IMG/VR virus record: IMGVR_UViG_3300023223_000827
Location: 1 to 37,841 of that record
DNA from: a virus
Strand: one strand, 5' to 3'
DNA: 37,841 nt
Below the pieces are notes generated by a model. That model was given only the letters and a program-made list of their open reading frames with translations, had not been told where the DNA came from and searched no databases. Shown here piece by piece: positions 8,032 through 16,289 of the stretch (positions within the stretch are counted from its first letter, which is position 1; each line of letters begins with the position of its first letter). The position numbers and the translations under genes are program-made.

Positions 8032-8661
8032 ATGTCTGATAAACGCAAGATTTTCAACCTGGCCCTGGCAGAATACGGTGATGAATCCGTTACTGATCCC
8101 GATACAGATAATACGGTTGCTGCCGGAAGGTTGCGGGATGTTTACGATCAGATTTTTGATAGTGTTCTGGAGCAACATCCCTGGAATGATGCTGTCAGAC
8201 GGGCTCAGCTTGCTGCGGAAGCAACAGCGCCAGTTTTTGGTTATAGTACCAGTTATCTGCAGTCCACGAATCCATACAGCTTGCGTGTTTTGTCTGTGAA
8301 CGATCAGCCTTCCGAATGGTTTCTGAGACGGTCAAATTTTCCGGGTCGTGGCCCAATGGTTGATCCGACGATACCAAATTGGGTTGTCGAAGGTCGCAAA
8401 ATCTTAACGGATTTCGGATCTCCTATTAAAGTTCTGTTTATTGCGCGGGTTAGCGAAGGCGACCTGCGCGAAAGTGTGGCCGGTGTGATTGCCCTTAATC
8501 TGGCGGCTGCAACAGCCTTCAAGGCAACACAAAGCCAGAAAACAGCGGATACGATCCGGCTTAAGGCAGATAAAGCGATTGCCATTGCCAAGAATATTGA
8601 TGCGCAGGAAGGTGGCCGGGTTAATCCATTTAGATCTGATTTTCTGCAGGCCAGACGATAA
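8032..8661 (+). CDS. Tail tubular protein A (gp11-like adaptor)
   Basis: The 209-residue helical protein begins with KRKIFNLALAEYGDESV, typical of T7 gp11-like adaptors that form the ring between portal and tail nozzle. SVLEQHPWNDAVRRAQL in the middle is also characteristic (the HPW motif). ATG 8032 has AAGGA upstream. The stop overlaps the next start (TAATG). Confidence 0.9.
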   Translation: MSDKRKIFNLALAEYGDESVTDPDTDNTVAAGRLRDVYDQIFDSVLEQHPWNDAVRRAQLAAEATAPVFGYSTSYLQSTNPYSLRVLSVNDQPSEWFLRRSNFPGRGPMVDPTIPNWVVEGRKILTDFGSPIKVLFIARVSEGDLRESVAGVIALNLAAATAFKATQSQKTADTIRLKADKAIAIAKNIDAQEGGRVNPFRSDFLQARR

Positions 8662-10865
8662 TGACAAAGGCAACTCCAAAACAAAGAACGTATGGTGCAG
8701 GTGAGTGGACTGAGGATCTTGAGGGTCGTGATGATCTGGCCGGGTGGTGGAATTCCCTCCGTATTCTGAAGAACTGGATTGCGCAGGTTTTCGGATCTGC
8801 CACGCGGCGTCCGGGAACGATTTTTATTGCACCAACAAAAATCAATGGAATCGCAAAGCTGATCCCGTTTGTGTTCAATGTGGTGCAGGCTTACGTGCTG
8901 GAATTCGGAGATGGTTATATCCGGTTTTTCACATTGCGCGGGGTGCTTGAGAGTCCGCCTGCTACGCCATTTGAGATTGTATCGCCCTACGGCGCTGCTG
9001 ATATTGCTGATCTGAAATATACTCAAAGCAATGATGTTTTATATTTATTCCATCCTGAATTTCCGGTTCATAAACTGATCCGGCAGGGTCCTGTTACATG
9101 GGTTATTGAAGAAATAAAATTCAAGGATGGTCCTTATCTGGATGAAAATGCGGATGATACTTTCACCTTGACGCCATCTGCCACAACAGGTTTGGGAATA
9201 TCGGTCGTGGCCAGCCAGGACCTGTTTGCTGCAACGGATATTGGCCGGATTGTTCGTATCGGGTATCTGGCTCAAAGCTGGGCAGCATCCACGACTTATG
9301 TGGTTGGTGATCTGAGGATTGCCAACGGAAACGTCTATCGCTGCAAGATTGCCGGAACATCTGCCGGTACTGGAAATGGTCCATCTGGTATTGGTGTCAG
9401 CATTCCTGATGGCACGGCAGCATGGGATTTTGTAAACACTGGCGGTATCGGCTGGGGTTATGTTGAAATTACAGTCTTTACGGATGCCCAGAATGTCACT
9501 GCTGATGTGATCGCCGCTCTGGGGGGAACGGCGGCAACGGCTGTCTGGCGTTTGGGTCTGTTTTCCGATACCACGGGTTATCCTGCTCACGGGGCTTTAC
9601 ATGATGCCCGCCTGTATCTTGGTGGTGCAAGATTATCAAATCCAAATATGATTGCGGGTTCCCGCGTTGGTGATTTTGAAAATCATACACCTTCTGTTGC
9701 TGATGATGGCCCGATTTTAAAGCCAATTGTTTCCGGCCAGGTCAATGCAATTGAATGGCTTGCTTCTGACAAGGGCCTGATTTGCGGTACGCAGGGCGGA
9801 GAGGCCGTTATGACACCTGATCGTAATTTCGGGGCTATTACACCAACCAATAATGATATTACGATTGAGACGAATGAGGGCTGTGCGTCTATCTTGCCTA
9901 TCGAGGTTTCAAAGGGATATCTGTTTGTGCAGTTCCATAAAAAACGCCTGCATGAACTGGTATTCACATTTGCCGATGATGGCTGGGAATCACCTGATCT
10001 GACCTTGCGGGCGGATCATATTACCGATGATGGCGAGGTTGATGGAATTGTCGAGGCGACAAGGCAACGTCAACCGTGGTCGGTTATCTGGTGTGTTCGT
10101 GCAGATGGTGTTTTGCTCGGTTTGTCATATATGCGTAAAGAACAGGTTGTTGCCTGGCATCGTCATGAAATAGGCGGGAATAATGGCGGCAACGGGTTTG
10201 GCAAGGTGTTGTCTGCTACCACGATTCCGGGGCAATCCAATGATGAATTATGGATGATCGTTGAGCGTGTTATTGATGGCGGTACAAAACGTTATGTTGA
10301 ATTGCTGGCAGATCCTCTGAGAAAAGACGGGGATCGTAAGCAGGCGATAAATGTTGATAGTTCCCTGTCGGCTTTTGAGGCTGTTGCTCAGGATACCTGG
10401 AGTGGCCTCGATCATCTGGAAGGTGAAACGATCAAGGCTATGGTTGATGGTGCTGCGCATCCTGATGTTGTTGTTAGTGGTGGTTCTGTGACACTTGAGC
10501 GTGAAGCGAATGATGTTGTGTTCGGGTATGAGATTGATTCTCATATGCTGCCGCAGCGTCCTGAGGCCGGTTCGCAGCTTGGTACGGCGTCCGGCAAGCA
10601 AAAAATGATTGCTAATATCACGCTCGGATTAAAGCAGTCTCTGGGTATGGAATACGGAAAGGCCCTTGATAAGCTATTTAATGTCGAAGCTCGCAATGTT
10701 GCAGCTCTTATGGATGCACCGCCTGACTTCATTACCGGTTCCAGGCAGTTGCCGCATGACGGCGGCTGGTCGCCGGATAGCGATGTTCATCTTGTCAACA
10801 GGTCTGTTTTTCCTTCTACGCTCACGTATCATGTTTTCAATGTTATTACGGGGGATGGGAAGTGA
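8661..10865 (+). CDS. Tail tubular protein B (gp12-like nozzle)
   Basis: This 734-residue protein directly follows the adaptor gene, overlapping its stop by 1 base. It is predicted to form the tail nozzle. Features matching gp12-like proteins include the early TYGAGEWTEDLEGRDDLAGWWNSLR segment, FVFNVVQAYVLEFGDGYIRFF, YTQSNDVLYLFHPEF, and HGALHDARLYLGG in the middle. The C-terminal half is rich in beta strands (YVELLADPLRKDGD, SQLGTASGKQKMIANITL). There is no membrane segment. The stop shares a GTGA overlap with the next gene. Confidence 0.92.
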   Translation: MTKATPKQRTYGAGEWTEDLEGRDDLAGWWNSLRILKNWIAQVFGSATRRPGTIFIAPTKINGIAKLIPFVFNVVQAYVLEFGDGYIRFFTLRGVLESPPATPFEIVSPYGAADIADLKYTQSNDVLYLFHPEFPVHKLIRQGPVTWVIEEIKFKDGPYLDENADDTFTLTPSATTGLGISVVASQDLFAATDIGRIVRIGYLAQSWAASTTYVVGDLRIANGNVYRCKIAGTSAGTGNGPSGIGVSIPDGTAAWDFVNTGGIGWGYVEITVFTDAQNVTADVIAALGGTAATAVWRLGLFSDTTGYPAHGALHDARLYLGGARLSNPNMIAGSRVGDFENHTPSVADDGPILKPIVSGQVNAIEWLASDKGLICGTQGGEAVMTPDRNFGAITPTNNDITIETNEGCASILPIEVSKGYLFVQFHKKRLHELVFTFADDGWESPDLTLRADHITDDGEVDGIVEATRQRQPWSVIWCVRADGVLLGLSYMRKEQVVAWHRHEIGGNNGGNGFGKVLSATTIPGQSNDELWMIVERVIDGGTKRYVELLADPLRKDGDRKQAINVDSSLSAFEAVAQDTWSGLDHLEGETIKAMVDGAAHPDVVVSGGSVTLEREANDVVFGYEIDSHMLPQRPEAGSQLGTASGKQKMIANITLGLKQSLGMEYGKALDKLFNVEARNVAALMDAPPDFITGSRQLPHDGGWSPDSDVHLVNRSVFPSTLTYHVFNVITGDGK

Positions 10866-11323
10866 TCGTGTTTCGGGAATTTCAAACGAATGATCTGGTT
10901 GATCTGAATTTGCAGGAATTTCAGAAACATATTGACGATCTGATCGGTGATGAGGAATACGGAAAAAAATGTATGTTGTCGGAGCTGGCTTTTACCGGGC
11001 TGCTTGATGGCAGGGTTATCGGAGCTGCGGGTATTCTGAAAACAGATGATCATATCGGGCAATGCTGGATGGTTCTTGGTGATGATATTACGATGCGGGA
11101 TTGGGTTGAAATTGCCCGGAAGAACAAAGAAGTTATCGAGATCGCGCATGGTCTTGGTATGTGGCGTCTCTGGTGTACCGTGCTTATTGGTTTTTATGCC
11201 GGTGAGAGATATGCCCAGCGGCTTGGTTTTGAATGTGAAGGCGTGATGCAGCACTATGACCGGGACGGTAATCATCATGCTTTATATGCGAAAATAGATT
11301 TTGGAGATTTGCATCATGGCTGA
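10862..11323 (+). CDS. gp13-like virion protein with GNAT acetyltransferase fold
   Basis: The 153-residue protein has the C-terminal pattern of GNAT N-acetyltransferases (GFYAGERYAQRLGFECEGVM). T7 gp13, encoded at this position, shows the same distant resemblance and is needed for virion assembly. The acetyl-CoA loop (Q/RxxGxG/A) is not clear, so catalysis is doubtful. GTG 10862 overlaps the upstream stop (GTGA); GTG 10868 is also possible, with GGGA 7 bases upstream. The 3' end overlaps the next gene by 8 bases. Confidence 0.75.
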   Translation: MIVFREFQTNDLVDLNLQEFQKHIDDLIGDEEYGKKCMLSELAFTGLLDGRVIGAAGILKTDDHIGQCWMVLGDDITMRDWVEIARKNKEVIEIAHGLGMWRLWCTVLIGFYAGERYAQRLGFECEGVMQHYDRDGNHHALYAKIDFGDLHHG

Positions 11324-11807
11324 TCCCGCGACACTTGCTGTTATTGGTTCTATTGCCTCTGCCGGTTTTGGGGCTATTTCTGCTATATCTCAATCAAAAT
11401 CCCAGCAAAAAATTGCAGAGAGAAATGCCCAGATCGCAGAACAACAGGCACTGCAGATTGAGCAGGAAGCGGCATTTGAAGAAAGCCTGAAACGATCCAA
11501 AACACAAAAGCTCAAGGCTCGCCAAAGGGCCGCACAAGGCGCGTCCGGTGGTGCTGTTGATGTTGGGTCCAATTTGCTCGTGCTTGAGGAAACGGCTGTT
11601 CTTGGTGAGATTGATGCCTTGACCATTCGTTATCGTGGCGGTGTTTCTGCTGGCCGGGCGCGAGCCCAGGCCGCAACAGATCGTTTTGGTGGGCAGGTTG
11701 CGCGGCAGACTGGTGTTTTAAAGGCTGGTACCTCGTTGCTTACAGGTGTGACAAGTGTTTCCGGTATCGTGGCGGATAATCCCAAAGCGTTTGGACTTGA
11801 TTCATAA
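11316..11807 (+). CDS. Internal virion protein, gp14-like
   Basis: The 163-residue protein has a hydrophobic Ala/Gly-rich N-terminus (PATLAVIGSIASAGFGAISAIS), then a long helix (KIAERNAQIAEQQALQIEQEAAFEE) and a Gly/Ser region. This is the architecture of T7 gp14-type ejection proteins, which insert into the outer membrane during DNA entry. ATG 11316 has GGAG 9 bases upstream. It lies between the gp13-like and gp15-like genes, in the T7 order. Confidence 0.8.
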   Translation: MADPATLAVIGSIASAGFGAISAISQSKSQQKIAERNAQIAEQQALQIEQEAAFEESLKRSKTQKLKARQRAAQGASGGAVDVGSNLLVLEETAVLGEIDALTIRYRGGVSAGRARAQAATDRFGGQVARQTGVLKAGTSLLTGVTSVSGIVADNPKAFGLDS

Positions 11808-11823
11808 TATTTGAGGTTTTGAT

Positions 11824-13950
11824 ATGGCAACAGTGCCACGAATTCAAAGAACAGTCAGTGCGCAAACCGGATTTTCCGGTGCCGGACGTATTGATCCGGG
11901 AGTTTTTTCGGGATTAACCCGTGCAAGTGATGAATTGGCTGCTGCGGCTGGTGAAGCTGTTCAAGCGGTGTTTGTAGAACCGGGCTTGAAAGAAGAGGCT
12001 GAACAAACCGAGCGTGAGGAAAATGAATGGATCACCGCGACAACAGCGTCCTCTGTCGAGCAATGGACTCTTGGTTTTGAAGAGGCAAAGAAAACAGCCG
12101 GTGAGGGGGCTCCTGAATTTACCCCTAAATTTATGGAGGGATATGATGAATGGTTGCCGGGCGTCCTTGACGGAGCGCCAACGCAGCGGGCGCGTGATGA
12201 TATTGCGAGTCGTCTTAATGTCCTGCGGGGTAATCTGTTTAGTAAATCCGTTACGTTTGAAGGGCGGGCCGGTCGTGCGCAGCGCCTGAGCAGTTTTACA
12301 ACGGCGATGGATAATTATTCAGCTTCGGCGGCTATTGATTCTAATCAGATCCCGGCCTTGATTGCTGCTGCCAGCGGTGATCTGGCTGCCGCAGAGAATA
12401 CCTGGATGCTGCCAGAGCAGGTTACGGAATTCAGATCGGCGATTGCTCCAAATATTGCGGCGGCTGGTCTGCAGGGAGATATTCTGAAAGATCCGAAAGG
12501 TGTGCTGGATGAGATTAATGCCTCCAAGCCGGGCGATGGATCTGTTGCCGGTCTGTTGACCAGTGATCAACGCACCAAACTGGCGTCCTCTGCCCGTTCT
12601 GAAATCAACAAACGCAAGACGGCAACGGCTATTCAGAAAAATGCCTTGAAAATTGAAATGGGTGATATCGAATCTATACAGTCTGCCGGTCTTGATGCCG
12701 GTGTTGAGCGTGTAAAGATCCTGCGGCAACAAGTAGATCTGATCGGTGATGCCTCCATGCAAGTGCGTTTACGCAATCTGGAACAACAGGGCATTGCATC
12801 AAAGGAATTCAGAACATGGCAACCGGGCAATTTGCAGAATTTCATTAATGAAAAGCGGTTCTCTCTGGCTGGTAAAGAGGCTTCGCAGGCTGATGCGATG
12901 CTGATCACCACGGCAGAGGACATGCTTTCTGAAATGAATACTACATTAATCAATGATCCTCTGGATTGGGCGGTGCGGTCTGGTCAGAATGTGCCGCCAG
13001 TTGTCTTTTTTGGTGATGATGCTATTGCATCAATGCGAGCCCGGTTTGATGTTGCTGCTGGGTTTGCCCGTGATTTTGGGACTGTGCCGCGATATTTGAC
13101 GAATGAAGATGAGCGGCAATTGTCCAGTATTCTTTCGCAATCCGAAGCTCAGGACAAGGTTCTGGTAATGGCCAATATCGTGCAGGGGTTCGGTGTTGAG
13201 GCGACCAATGTTTTTGCCCGTGTCTCAAAAGATAATCGCCTGATGGCTCATGCTGGCGGATTGACGGTTGAGGGTCCCTTGCAGGCTAAATCAGCGGTTG
13301 AGATCGTCAATGGCTCTGAATCTATCAAAGCGGGAATTGACGTTTTGCCGGGATCAACCGAGGTTAATCAGTGGACAAGTGAATATCTGAATGGTGCCAT
13401 GTCGATGGTTCCGCCAACAATGGGAAGTGTGATTGAAGCGGCCAAGGCGATTTATACGGATCGGGCTATCAAGAGCCCGCCAGAGGAAGGTGATGGCCAG
13501 CGGGATCTCTGGGAACAATCTATGGATTCGGCTCTCGGTGGTTTTGATATCGATGGAACGGTTTTCGGATCTGTCGGAAACTGGAATGATTTTGGTGTTG
13601 TATTGCCGAATAATATTAATAACGCCAAATTTGCAACTTTAATCAATGAGGTCACAGATGAAGATTTGCTGGATGCCTCTGTCGGTGGTGCCGGGCCGGT
13701 GATTAATGATAAAACAAGATCACCGTTGACGGCAGAACAATTCCGCGAGGCTCGGTTGAGTTCTATTGGTGAGGGGCTTTATCTGGTCGATCTGACACAT
13801 ATCGGAGTAGATTTCGCTTTGGGCTCAGGGCCATCCGGGAAATATGTTTTTGATCTGGGCAAGATTAAACAGACGCTGGATGTTCGGGCAGGCCGGGCAA
13901 TGTTCCAATTGCCTGAGTTGCCTCAATTGCCAATTGCCAGGGGTAAATGA
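11824..13950 (+). CDS. Internal virion protein, gp15-like
   Basis: A 708-residue, helix-rich protein in the position of T7 gp15, an ejection protein lining the conduit for DNA entry. The N-terminus (TVSAQTGFSGAGRIDPGVF) and regular helices such as TQRARDDIASRLNVLRGN fit. No enzymatic motif is seen. ATG 11824 follows TGAGG. The stop overlaps the next ATG (ATGA). Assignment is by order, size and helix content. Confidence 0.75.
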   Translation: MATVPRIQRTVSAQTGFSGAGRIDPGVFSGLTRASDELAAAAGEAVQAVFVEPGLKEEAEQTEREENEWITATTASSVEQWTLGFEEAKKTAGEGAPEFTPKFMEGYDEWLPGVLDGAPTQRARDDIASRLNVLRGNLFSKSVTFEGRAGRAQRLSSFTTAMDNYSASAAIDSNQIPALIAAASGDLAAAENTWMLPEQVTEFRSAIAPNIAAAGLQGDILKDPKGVLDEINASKPGDGSVAGLLTSDQRTKLASSARSEINKRKTATAIQKNALKIEMGDIESIQSAGLDAGVERVKILRQQVDLIGDASMQVRLRNLEQQGIASKEFRTWQPGNLQNFINEKRFSLAGKEASQADAMLITTAEDMLSEMNTTLINDPLDWAVRSGQNVPPVVFFGDDAIASMRARFDVAAGFARDFGTVPRYLTNEDERQLSSILSQSEAQDKVLVMANIVQGFGVEATNVFARVSKDNRLMAHAGGLTVEGPLQAKSAVEIVNGSESIKAGIDVLPGSTEVNQWTSEYLNGAMSMVPPTMGSVIEAAKAIYTDRAIKSPPEEGDGQRDLWEQSMDSALGGFDIDGTVFGSVGNWNDFGVVLPNNINNAKFATLINEVTDEDLLDASVGGAGPVINDKTRSPLTAEQFREARLSSIGEGLYLVDLTHIGVDFALGSGPSGKYVFDLGKIKQTLDVRAGRAMFQLPELPQLPIARGK

Positions 13951-16289
13951 TGGGTATTTTTTTTGATAAACCAACTGTTCCCTTGCAGTTGCCCGGCGAG
14001 TCGCTTGGACCGTCAACCGGATTTGTGCAGAATACTATTGCAGCTTATGACGCACAAATGCGGGCCAGAAACAGCAATTCCAAAACGGCTAATCTGACCG
14101 ATGCTTATCAACCGATTGTCGATGCTCTGAATCAAGGAAGATCGTTTTTTCAACGGTTTTCCAATCCGATTGCTAAGGGTTTTGATCAAGACGATTTTGT
14201 CCGCAATCCATTAAATCCCCGTTCATGGTCAAGCACGGCAGAGTTGGAAACAATAATTTGGGATGAGCTGGCGTTGCGGCGGGAAAAGGATCATAACGCT
14301 TTCCCTGATCTGCCGCAAAATCGTGATGATTTGATGAAAGGTGTTACCGATCAGGTAACGCGAGCTTTACAGGAAGAGCAGAATGTTGTCGCTGCGGCTG
14401 ATACACCAGGGATTGTTGGCAATTTTGTCGGGTCTGCCGGTGCGTCGATAACAGATCCTCCCAATTTGCTGGCAATGCTTGTCGGTGCCGGTGAAGTCGG
14501 TATCTTGCGGACGGTAGCAACCGAGGCTCTTATCGGTGGGGCAACCGAGGTTGTGACGCAAAGCTCTGTTATGGAGTATTACAAGGAACTTGGCATTGAA
14601 TACACGGCAGCGGATTTTCTGACCAACGTTGCTGTTGGTGCCGGGGGTGCCGGTGCGTTTGCTGGTGGTGTGAAACTGTCGGCAAAAGGTATTTCAAAAA
14701 CCTGGAATGCTGTCAACCAGATGGGCAACAAACAGTTAAAGAGTGTTCTGGAGCGAGCTGGTACGGAAAATGCACAAACAGATAATATCCTGCGGGCTGC
14801 TGATCTTGCGGATCAGGTTGATGCTGAAAATCCGTTGAAATCAGATGTTTTTTCAAATCAGACATATCGGGATGTTATCGGTACGGCAGAAGAGATTATC
14901 GAAACCGGGGCTGTTTCTGATATCGGTTTTTCTCCCATGGCACCGCAAAAGCCGCTTGGCCGGTCAGATATTGAGGGACGTATTCCGTTATTCAAGCCGA
15001 ATGATCTGGAGCTTGATCCGAAGGCTTTCCAGTTCAAATCAGAAGCCACGGGACCGGGTGGTATCAGTCGGCGGCTTGAGGGTGTCGAGGCATGGGACCC
15101 TGTACGGGCTGGAGAAATTCTCGTATGGCAGGGCGTTGACGGGCGAAATTTTGTTGCCGATGGCCACCAGAGAGTCGGTCTGGCCAATCGTATTCTTGAA
15201 CAAGACCCGAAAGCCGATATCGTAATTCCCGGTCATGTGCTGCGGGAAGCTGACGGTGTTACGCAGGCTCAGGCCAGAGTCGTTGCGGCCACCAAGAACA
15301 TTGCGCAAGGTACGGGAACGGCGGTTGATGCTGCCAAGATCCTGCGCGTTGATCCTGCGTTGATCCGGGGTCTACCGCAAACCTCTGCCCTTGTTCGTAT
15401 GTCGCGGGCCTTGACGGAATTGTCGCCTGATGCTTTTGGGATGGTGATAAATGAGATTATTCCGGCCAATTTCGCGGCGATTGTCGGGCGTTTGGCGACG
15501 GGTAACCCGGATATCCATGCGGCGGCTATGGGAATTCTTGCCAAGGCTCAGCCAAGAAATGTATCCGAAGCTGAAAAAATCATCCGCGATATTCTGGCGG
15601 CAGGTACACGGTCTGAAAAACAACTAGGGTTATTTGGTGAAGAGGATGTGACGGTATCGCTGTTTGCCGATCGAGCTAAAATTCTGGATCAGGCCACGGC
15701 TAAACTGCGTAATGATTCACGGGTTTTCGGCACTCTGATTAATGATGCCGAGAATATTGAGACTGCCGGGAACAAGTTATCGGCAGAAAACAATCTGTTA
15801 AGGAAAGAGCAAAATGTCAAAAGCCTCGAAACGCTCCAGGCGCTCGCGCACCGCAAAGGCGCAATCTCTGACGCCCTTACCGCTGCCGCCAGGCAACACG
15901 CGGACGGCAGCTCCCTCAGTGTCGCCGTCGATCAATTCGTCGATTCAGTCAGACGAAGAGTTGAGCTGGGCGATTTCGAAGGGGTTACAGCTAGCCCAGG
16001 CAGAGGAATTTCAGAACCTACGACTCGCGACCCGGCGAGCCCTGGCACAAGAATCGCAAACGAGCTAGAGGATCTGAAACGGTTTGAAGATCCTGAGGGT
16101 ATTGAGGTTCAGAATCAGATTGATCAACTTGCCGAGGATCTGGCTGATGATGCTGACCAGTTCACCTTGACCGATGTAATTGAGGATACCGAGGGGAATT
16201 TTATTGTGCAGACGGGCCGTATTGGAGATGTGCTGGATGAGATCAAGGCCGACAAAGACTTTATTGAGCAACTGGAGATCTGTTCATGA
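13947..16289 (+). CDS. Large ejection protein with ParB-like (polyvalent protein) domain
   Basis: The 780-residue protein follows the gp15-like gene. Residues about 190-250 are hydrophobic (LLAMLVGAGEVGILR, ADFLTNVAVGAGGAGAFAGGV) and could insert into membranes. Residues about 370-470 resemble the ParB-like domain of phage polyvalent proteins (GEILVWQGVDGRNFVADGHQRVGLA, then AQARVVAATKNIAQGTG). Such proteins travel with the DNA into the host. The C-terminal 130 residues are acidic. ATG 13947 overlaps the upstream stop; ATG 13950 is 6 bases after AGGGG and equally likely. Bases 15814-16068 also contain a second ORF in another frame, and codon use changes there. Together with the next gene it may replace the single large gp16 of T7. 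Confidence 0.75.
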   Translation: MMGIFFDKPTVPLQLPGESLGPSTGFVQNTIAAYDAQMRARNSNSKTANLTDAYQPIVDALNQGRSFFQRFSNPIAKGFDQDDFVRNPLNPRSWSSTAELETIIWDELALRREKDHNAFPDLPQNRDDLMKGVTDQVTRALQEEQNVVAAADTPGIVGNFVGSAGASITDPPNLLAMLVGAGEVGILRTVATEALIGGATEVVTQSSVMEYYKELGIEYTAADFLTNVAVGAGGAGAFAGGVKLSAKGISKTWNAVNQMGNKQLKSVLERAGTENAQTDNILRAADLADQVDAENPLKSDVFSNQTYRDVIGTAEEIIETGAVSDIGFSPMAPQKPLGRSDIEGRIPLFKPNDLELDPKAFQFKSEATGPGGISRRLEGVEAWDPVRAGEILVWQGVDGRNFVADGHQRVGLANRILEQDPKADIVIPGHVLREADGVTQAQARVVAATKNIAQGTGTAVDAAKILRVDPALIRGLPQTSALVRMSRALTELSPDAFGMVINEIIPANFAAIVGRLATGNPDIHAAAMGILAKAQPRNVSEAEKIIRDILAAGTRSEKQLGLFGEEDVTVSLFADRAKILDQATAKLRNDSRVFGTLINDAENIETAGNKLSAENNLLRKEQNVKSLETLQALAHRKGAISDALTAAARQHADGSSLSVAVDQFVDSVRRRVELGDFEGVTASPGRGISEPTTRDPASPGTRIANELEDLKRFEDPEGIEVQNQIDQLAEDLADDADQFTLTDVIEDTEGNFIVQTGRIGDVLDEIKADKDFIEQLEICS
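15814..16068 (+). CDS. Possible overprinted gene inside the ejection-protein gene
   Basis: An 84-codon ORF in the +1 frame relative to the host gene. ATG 15814 is preceded by TTAAGGAAAG, with AAGGA 9 bases upstream, a better start signal than many accepted genes here have. The protein is basic at first (SKASKRSRRSRTAK), then Pro/Ser-rich, then an acidic-to-mixed helix (DEELSWAISKGLQLAQAEEFQNL). No membrane segment or lipobox is present. Within these limits the DNA loses its usual T-rich third positions and becomes rich in CTC, GCG and GCC codons, as expected if two frames are constrained. No family is recognised. A local compositional change without a second protein is the alternative. Confidence 0.4.
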   Translation: MSKASKRSRRSRTAKAQSLTPLPLPPGNTRTAAPSVSPSINSSIQSDEELSWAISKGLQLAQAEEFQNLRLATRRALAQESQTS

